In this document: piece after piece, positions 8,192 through 11,783 of the stretch
How positions within the stretch are numbered: the first letter of the stretch is position 1
How the letters are laid out: each line of letters opens with the position of its first letter
Assembly (NCBI GenBank): GCA_017551465.1
Contig: JAFZLN010000091.1
Location: 1-11,783 of the forward strand
DNA length: 11,783 bases
From: Bacilli bacterium
GTDB taxonomy: Bacteria; Bacillota_I; Bacilli_A; RFN20; CAG-826
Reading direction: 5' to 3'
The notes under the pieces: generated by a model
The model's database searches: none
What the model was told of the DNA's origin: nothing
What the model saw: the letters and a program-made list of their open reading frames with translations, nothing else
Position numbers and translations under genes: made by a program

Positions 8192-8908
8192 TTATTCTCC
8201 TTTTTTGCAGACAGTGCCGATGCGTTCACCACGAGCAGCCGCGACGAAATTTTCCGCAGCCATTCTGAACACACAAACGTGAATGGCTTTATCTTTAATT
8301 AATTCTATCGCAGAAAGGTCCATGATTTGAAGATTAAGTTTTAACATTTCTTCCCAAGTGATGACTGGAAAGAATTTTGCACTGGCATCTTTTCTTGGAT
8401 CTTTATCATAAACACCCTCAACACCATTCTTACCCATTAAGATGGCATCACAGTTAAGTTCGACCGCTCTTAAGGCTGCAGCGGTATCTGTGGAGCAGTA
8501 TGGTTTGCCTGTACCGCCAGCAAGGAAGACAACCTCGCCTTCATTCATGGCTTTGTCAGCAACTTCAATGCTATAAGGAACATTAACTTCTGGAACAGGG
8601 CCAATAGCGGATGTCACTAAGGATTCAACGCCTAAGACTTTGAGTCTGGCGCCTAAAGCAACCGCGTTAATGACTGTGCCCATCATGCCCATATAATCAG
8701 CTTCATATTGATCCATACCGGCATCTTTTGCAATCTTACCACGCCAGATGTTACCAGCGCCGATAACGATACAAAGTTGGACACCAGTTGCATGAATTTT
8801 CTTGACCATTTGGGCCATGTTATCTAATGCTTCTGCAGAGAGAATAGCGTCACTATTTTCCTTTAAGGCTTCGCCTGAAAGTTTTAATAAAACTCTTTTA
8901 TATGCCAT
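8192..8908 (-). CDS. pyrH: UMP kinase
   Basis: Phosphorylates UMP to UDP with ATP in pyrimidine nucleotide synthesis; a hexameric amino-acid-kinase-fold enzyme specific to bacteria and archaea. The 238 residues are the normal size. Visible are LLKLSGEAL at 7-15, the nucleotide loop GAGNIWRG at 50-57, the DYMGMMGTVINA segment from 71, GGTGKPYCSTD at 131-141, and NGVEGVYDKDPRKD at 161-174. Relatives usually have GGGN and GTGNPY, so A51 and K135 are departures in otherwise conserved loops. The start is clear: AGGAGGT at 8914-8920 with 5-nt spacing to the ATG. A terminator-like hairpin stands immediately upstream and there is no room for a separate promoter, so expression probably depends on read-through from tsf. 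Confidence 0.97.
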   Translation of the reverse strand: MAYKRVLLKLSGEALKENSDAILSAEALDNMAQMVKKIHATGVQLCIVIGAGNIWRGKIAKDAGMDQYEADYMGMMGTVINAVALGARLKVLGVESLVTSAIGPVPEVNVPYSIEVADKAMNEGEVVFLAGGTGKPYCSTDTAAALRAVELNCDAILMGKNGVEGVYDKDPRKDASAKFFPVITWEEMLKLNLQIMDLSAIELIKDKAIHVCVFRMAAENFVAAARGERIGTVCKKGE

Positions 8909-8920
8909 GGTTTACCTCCT

Positions 8921-8949
8921 AAAAAAAGAAACACCAAAGGTGCTTCTTT
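8921..8949 (-). terminator. terminator or attenuator between tsf and pyrH
   Basis: On the minus strand AAAGAAGCACC (8939-8949) pairs with GGTGTTTCTTT (8925-8935) across a TTT loop, with one G.U pair, and runs into a tract of seven T. It begins 13 nt past the tsf stop and ends one base before the pyrH Shine-Dalgarno. The shape is a classic intrinsic terminator, although part of the U-tract is also in the stem. With pyrH-frr on the same strand it most likely gives partial termination. Confidence 0.75.
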
Positions 8950-8961
8950 TAATTTGAAAAA

Positions 8962-9837
8962 TTACTTCATTTGGCTCATGACTTCGCTAGCGAAATCATC
9001 TTTACGTTTTTCAATACCTTCACCAACTTGGTAACGGACGTATTTGAGAACGTTTGTCTTCTTTTCTTGAAGGACTTGGCCAACTTTCTTACCAGATTCA
9101 GTATCGAGTAAGTATGGTTGTTCAAGAAGAACCATTTCAGCAAAGTATTTGTTAACTTTACCACCGATGATTTTCTTGAGCATTTCTTCTGGCTTGCCAG
9201 CGAGTTTTGGGTCTTGCTTAGCAGCTTCGAGTTGGATCTTTGTTTCGTGCTCGATAGCATCACTACCGATAGCGTTGGTGTCTAAGTAGGCTGGGTTGTT
9301 AGCAGCGATGTGCATAGCAATACCTTTACCTAATTCGGCATCTTCTTTATCTAAAACGACAGCAACGGCAATCTTACCACCCATGTGGATGTATGTGCAA
9401 ACGAATTGACCAGCTTCTTTGTTGATAAGAGTGAATCTACGGAGATCGAATTTTTCACCCATTTTAACTGTGGCATCTGTGAATAAGTCAGTTGTTAAAG
9501 CCTTAGCTTCTTCAACATCTTTTGGTTCTTTTTCTAAGATGGCTTTAGCGCAGTTTTCAACTAATTCACGGAAAGCATCGCCTTTAGCAACGAAGTCTGT
9601 TTCACAGTTAACTTCGATAACGACGGATTTACCGCATTTTTCGCATGTCTTTGTTAAGGCTAAACCTTCAGCGGCAATACGATCAGCTTTCTTGGCGGCT
9701 TTGGCTAAGCCTTTTTCTCTTAACCAGTCGGTAGCTTTGTCTAAATCTTCACCGTTGTTTAATAAAGCGGCTTTGCAGTCCATAAGACCCGCACCGGTTC
9801 TATCACGTAATTGTTTGATTAAATCAATTAAGGCCAT
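8962..9837 (-). CDS. tsf: elongation factor Ts
   Basis: The guanine-nucleotide exchange factor that recycles EF-Tu-GDP. The 291 residues fit the family. The N-terminal UBA-like module contains LRDRTGAGLMDCKAAL at 10-25. The core signature NCETDFVA follows from 77, with the TDFV that contacts EF-Tu at 80-83, and the C-terminal dimerisation segment ends in the expected VGEGIEKRKDDFASEV. The ATG overlaps the rpsB stop by one base (TAATG), and the Shine-Dalgarno-like GAAGGAG at 9848-9854 is written by the last rpsB codons. An unusual CEKCGK (C65, C68) sits just before the core strand, where relatives lack a CxxC. A hairpin terminator follows. Confidence 0.97.
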   Translation of the reverse strand: MALIDLIKQLRDRTGAGLMDCKAALLNNGEDLDKATDWLREKGLAKAAKKADRIAAEGLALTKTCEKCGKSVVIEVNCETDFVAKGDAFRELVENCAKAILEKEPKDVEEAKALTTDLFTDATVKMGEKFDLRRFTLINKEAGQFVCTYIHMGGKIAVAVVLDKEDAELGKGIAMHIAANNPAYLDTNAIGSDAIEHETKIQLEAAKQDPKLAGKPEEMLKKIIGGKVNKYFAEMVLLEQPYLLDTESGKKVGQVLQEKKTNVLKYVRYQVGEGIEKRKDDFASEVMSQMK

Positions 9838-10895
9838 TATTTGTCTTCTCCTTCAGCCTTTGGAGCTTCTTTCACTTCTTCAGCAGCGGCTGGAGCTTCT
9901 TCACCTTCAGCCTTTGGAGCTTTTGGTTTAGCGGCTCTGCGTTGTTGCTTTTCAGCGTTACGGCGAGCTTCTCTTTCGGCTTGTTCTTTTTCATAAGCTT
10001 CTTGACGGGCTTGTCTTTCAGCTCTGATCTTTGCTAATTTTTCAGCGTTTTCTTTTTCTGTTTGGCGAATGACTTCTTTCATTGTGACGGCTTCGCCTTC
10101 ATCTTTTGTATAGGCCACGACTGGGACACCGTTCTTACTTTCAACGATAGCGTCAGCGATGACGGCTAAGATTAAGCTGAAGGAACGAACTACATCGTCG
10201 TTAGCTGGAATGACATAGTCAACGACATCTGGATCACTGTTTGTGTCAACGATAGCGAAGACTGGGATGCCTAACTTTCTAGCTTCGGCAACAGCATTGT
10301 GTTCAATGCGTGGGTCGATAACGAACATGGCGTTAGGAATCTTTCTCATTTCCTTAATACCATCTAAGTTCTTGGATAATTTTTCTTTTTCTCTACGGAG
10401 TTGAGCGGCTTCGACTTTGCTTAAGAGGTCGAGTTCGCCTTCTTCTTCTCTTCTTTCGAGATCCTTCAAGTATCTAATTCTGGATTGGATGGTCTTGAAG
10501 TTTGTTAATGTACCACCTAACCAACGGTTGGTGATGTAGAAACTGCCGGAACGTAAAGCTTCTTGTTGAACAGCTTCTTGGCATTGTTTCTTTGTACCGA
10601 CGAATAAGACTTTGCCACCGTTATCAACGATTTCTTTCATTTTAGCGTAGGCAACTGTAATTGCGTCGACTGTTTGTTGTAAGTCAATGATGTAAACACC
10701 ATTTCTTGCACCATAGATGTACTTTTTCATTTTTGGGTTCCATCTACGGGTTTGATGACCGAAATGCGCTCCAGCTTCTAAAAGCTTTTTCATTGTGATG
10801 ATAGGTGCATCAGGATCATACATAACTGCTTCCATTGGATTAGCAGCTGGTTGAGCAACTTCTTCAGTTACTACTTCTTTCTTTTCTTCGCTCAT
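9837..10895 (-). CDS. rpsB: 30S ribosomal protein S2 with N- and C-terminal extensions
   Basis: A primary component of the small subunit, bound at the head-body junction near S1 or its substitute. The conserved core begins at KKLLEAGAHFGHQTRRWNPK (36-55) and includes LFVGTKKQ, RWLGGTLTN, FVIDPR and NSDPDVVDYVIPANDD. At 352 residues it is about 100 longer than Bacillus S2 (about 246). About 30 extra acidic residues precede the core, and residues 271-352 form a highly charged Lys/Glu/Arg/Ala tail, helical in character at first, then Pro/Ala/Lys/Glu with two PKAEGE repeats. I chose the ATG at 10895 because AAGGAGG stands 5 nt before it; a longer reading from a TTG at 10934 would run through this site and adds nothing conserved. 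The gene ends overlapping tsf. Confidence 0.97.
   Translation of the reverse strand: MSEEKKEVVTEEVAQPAANPMEAVMYDPDAPIITMKKLLEAGAHFGHQTRRWNPKMKKYIYGARNGVYIIDLQQTVDAITVAYAKMKEIVDNGGKVLFVGTKKQCQEAVQQEALRSGSFYITNRWLGGTLTNFKTIQSRIRYLKDLERREEEGELDLLSKVEAAQLRREKEKLSKNLDGIKEMRKIPNAMFVIDPRIEHNAVAEARKLGIPVFAIVDTNSDPDVVDYVIPANDDVVRSFSLILAVIADAIVESKNGVPVVAYTKDEGEAVTMKEVIRQTEKENAEKLAKIRAERQARQEAYEKEQAEREARRNAEKQQRRAAKPKAPKAEGEEAPAAAEEVKEAPKAEGEDK
9850..9922 (-). repeat. 19-bp direct repeat pair in the rpsB tail
   Basis: The same 19 bases occur at 9850-9868 and 9904-9922, 54 bp apart and in the same reading frame. They encode the repeated APKAEGE-like peptide at the end of S2. Just past the copy nearer the stop the glycine codon is GGA, which completes the GGAG used as the tsf Shine-Dalgarno; the distal copy has GGT and lacks it. 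The intervening stretch is also Ala/Glu-rich. The arrangement looks like an internal duplication that lengthened the tail. Confidence 0.85.
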
Positions 10896-10900
10896 TTGAG

Positions 10901-10907
10901 CCTCCTT
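10901..10907 (-). promoter_or_regulatory. rpsB ribosome binding site
   Basis: A full AAGGAGG lies 5 nt before the rpsB ATG and decides the start. A second GGAGGCT occurs 16 nt further upstream (ending near 10912), so the leader holds two near-identical SD-like elements; only the proximal one is at a workable distance from an ATG. Confidence 0.9.
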
Positions 10908-10931
10908 ATGTTTAGCCTCCACCGCTTCGAA

Positions 10932-10970
10932 CAACTACCCTCACATATATAATGTGAGACAATGGAGTTG
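10932..10970 (-). promoter_or_regulatory. stem-loop in the rpsB leader
   Basis: On the minus strand CTCACAT (10952-10958) and ATGTGAG (10940-10946) form a perfect 7-bp stem with a 5-nt loop. It is flanked by a second 5-bp helix, CAACT (10966-10970) with AGTTG (10932-10936), separated by an asymmetric internal loop. This two-part hairpin lies about 25-60 nt upstream of the SD. It has no following U-tract, so it is not a terminator. It could be an S2 autoregulatory site or an mRNA-stability element; that is inference. Confidence 0.55.
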
Positions 10971-10989
10971 AATTCACGGTGTGTGTAGT

Positions 10990-11006
10990 CTCTATATTTT
11001 ATAGAG
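10990..11006 (-). promoter_or_regulatory. 5'-terminal hairpin of the rpsB transcript
   Basis: CTCTATA and TATAGAG form a perfect 7-bp stem with a 3-nt loop. With the predicted start near 11007, this hairpin would begin at the very first bases of the mRNA. A structured 5' end of this kind is known to slow 5'-dependent mRNA decay in Bacillota; the function here is inferred from position. Confidence 0.5.
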
Positions 11007-11013
11007 CGGTATA

Positions 11014-11066
11014 ATGATAGCAAAACAAAAAAATATTCTCAATAACAAAAATATAAATTTTTATTT
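11014..11066 (-). promoter_or_regulatory. sigma-A-type promoter of the rpsB operon, with possible UP element
   Basis: On the minus strand TTGAGA (11037-11042) and TATCAT (11014-11019) are separated by exactly 17 nt, and each matches its consensus at 5 of 6 positions. Upstream of the -35, 11043-11066 is almost pure A/T and includes an AAAAATTTATATTTTT tract resembling an UP element. The predicted start is near 11007, giving a leader of about 110 nt. The promoter sits right after the xerC stop, so rpsB does not rely on xerC transcription. Confidence 0.8.
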
Positions 11067-11783
11067 CTATTTTTTATGGGCTCTAGGGAATGCTGAGTTA
11101 TAGGCGTCCACCATCGCTTCTTCACTGACATGAGTGTATATCTGAGTGGTGTTAATACTTTCGTGGCCTAAAAGTTCTTGAATAATACGGAGGTCCGCTC
11201 CGTTTTCTAGTAAGTGAGTCGCGTAACTATGTCTTAAAACATGAGGATGGAGATTCACAAACATCCCAGTTTTGGTTTCAATCGCATCTAAAATTCTTTC
11301 TAAAGTTCTCACTGAAAGAGGACTACCGTCTTTAGTTAAAAATAATTCAGGCGGCATTAATTTTGTGTGTGATAAGAACTCTTTACGGGAATGGTTAATA
11401 TATTTCTCATCGTCATTTTTGCATTCTTCAGAAAATGGGACCATTCTCTCTTTATCACCTTTACCGATAACGCGAATATAACGTTGTCTTAAATTTAAAT
11501 CTTGAAGCCTAATCGCACATAATTCAGAGGCACGAATTCCCGAGAAATATAAGACCGATAAAATTGCTTGATCCCGCTCTGCAAGTTCGTCAGTTCTCTT
11601 GCGATTTTGTTTAAAAATCTCTTCAATTTGTTCTTTATAAAGAACATGTGGCAATCTTTTCTCAGTTTTTGGGGTTGTCACAAAGACAAAAGGATTGTCC
11701 TTTACATAGCCTCGAGAGAGTAAAAATTTATATAAATGTTTGAGGCAAGAAAGCCTTCTTTTACAGCTTCTTTTTGAGACTCC
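11067..11783 (-). CDS. xerC: tyrosine recombinase XerC (5' end truncated by window)
   Basis: A site-specific recombinase that, with XerD, resolves chromosome dimers at dif near the terminus. The frame is open from the window edge to a TAG: 238 residues of a protein normally near 300, missing about 60 at the N-terminus. The end of the SAM-like core-binding domain is visible (LKHLYKFLLSRGYVKDNPF), then the catalytic domain with every active-site residue. In fragment numbering these are R84 (SGIRASEL), K108 (GKGDKER), H181 and R184 (HPHVLRHSYATHLLENG), H207 (ELLGHESINTTQ) and nucleophile Y216. A GTG at 11681 is internal, since the homology runs upstream of it. The C-terminus, with PRA after an AYNSAF stretch, resembles XerC/CodV more than XerD, and a xerC/codV gene lies upstream of rpsB in Bacillus and Staphylococcus. 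Confidence 0.92.
   Translation of the reverse strand, partial: GVSKRSCKRRLSCLKHLYKFLLSRGYVKDNPFVFVTTPKTEKRLPHVLYKEQIEEIFKQNRKRTDELAERDQAILSVLYFSGIRASELCAIRLQDLNLRQRYIRVIGKGDKERMVPFSEECKNDDEKYINHSRKEFLSHTKLMPPELFLTKDGSPLSVRTLERILDAIETKTGMFVNLHPHVLRHSYATHLLENGADLRIIQELLGHESINTTQIYTHVSEEAMVDAYNSAFPRAHKK

Noticed and set aside
9419..9931. 170-codon plus-strand open frame antisense to tsf and the rpsB end
   Set aside because: It lies wholly opposite two certain genes, is Leu/Ser-rich low-complexity at its end because it mirrors the S2 tail repeat, and I saw no ribosome binding site or recognisable domain.
10896..10934. Longer rpsB starting at a TTG at 10934
   Set aside because: It reads through the strong AAGGAGG site and adds 13 residues with no similarity to S2; the ATG at 10895 has ideal spacing.
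11047..11062. AAAAAT/ATTTTT inverted repeat after xerC as a terminator
   Set aside because: The stem is six A/T pairs only, too weak for intrinsic termination; the tract is better explained as an UP-like element of the rpsB promoter.
11067..11681. A complete short recombinase starting at the GTG at 11681
   Set aside because: The frame stays open to the window edge and the upstream residues match the XerC/D core-binding domain, so the gene is cut by the window.
11067..11783. Tyrosine recombinase as an integrase of a mobile element
   Set aside because: Its sequence ending and its place upstream of rpsB fit chromosomal XerC, and there is no attachment site, cargo or composition shift.
1..11783. 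Mycoplasma-type code (TGA as Trp)
   Set aside because: Trp residues at conserved positions are TGG, and cdsA and rseP end at TGA exactly where the next gene starts.

Overview
The window is a tightly packed block of core housekeeping genes. All of them lie on the minus strand, so transcription runs from high to low coordinates: xerC (5' end cut off by the window) - rpsB - tsf - pyrH - frr - cdsA - dxr - rseP - polC (3' end cut off). The order matches the conserved Bacillota (low-GC Gram-positive) cluster known from Bacillus and Staphylococcus. A PolC-type replicase and a xerC-type recombinase next to rpsB both fit that phylum. Trp is written TGG in the genes I translated, and TGA serves as a stop (cdsA and rseP both end on it), so the code is the standard bacterial one and not the Mycoplasma code. 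Low GC, very short gaps and missing members of the usual cluster suggest a streamlined uncultured Bacilli or Erysipelotrichia-like lineage. That placement is inference.

Region by region. 1-4099: polC, about 95% of the gene, overlapping rseP by four bases. 4096-7552: rseP, dxr and cdsA, linked by a 2-nt gap and a 4-nt overlap. They cover intramembrane proteolysis, the first committed isoprenoid step and CDP-diacylglycerol synthesis. 7553-7639: a hairpin terminator followed by a possible promoter, where uppS would normally be. 7640-8908: frr and pyrH, 6 nt apart. 8909-8961: a second terminator-like hairpin directly ahead of the pyrH ribosome binding site. 8962-10895: tsf and rpsB, overlapping by one base. 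10896-11066: a strong sigma-A-type promoter with an A/T-rich upstream tract and a structured leader of about 110 nt. 11067-11783: xerC.

The layout suggests three output levels from one promoter region: full rpsB-tsf, attenuated pyrH-frr, and a separately started or read-through cdsA-dxr-rseP-polC segment. I found no mobile elements, CRISPR, tRNA or rRNA, and no evidence of an undescribed system. The items worth a second look are the contracted synteny, the extended S2 protein, the rpsB leader, the attenuator-like hairpins, and several substitutions in conserved motifs of PolC, Dxr, PyrH and EF-Ts.
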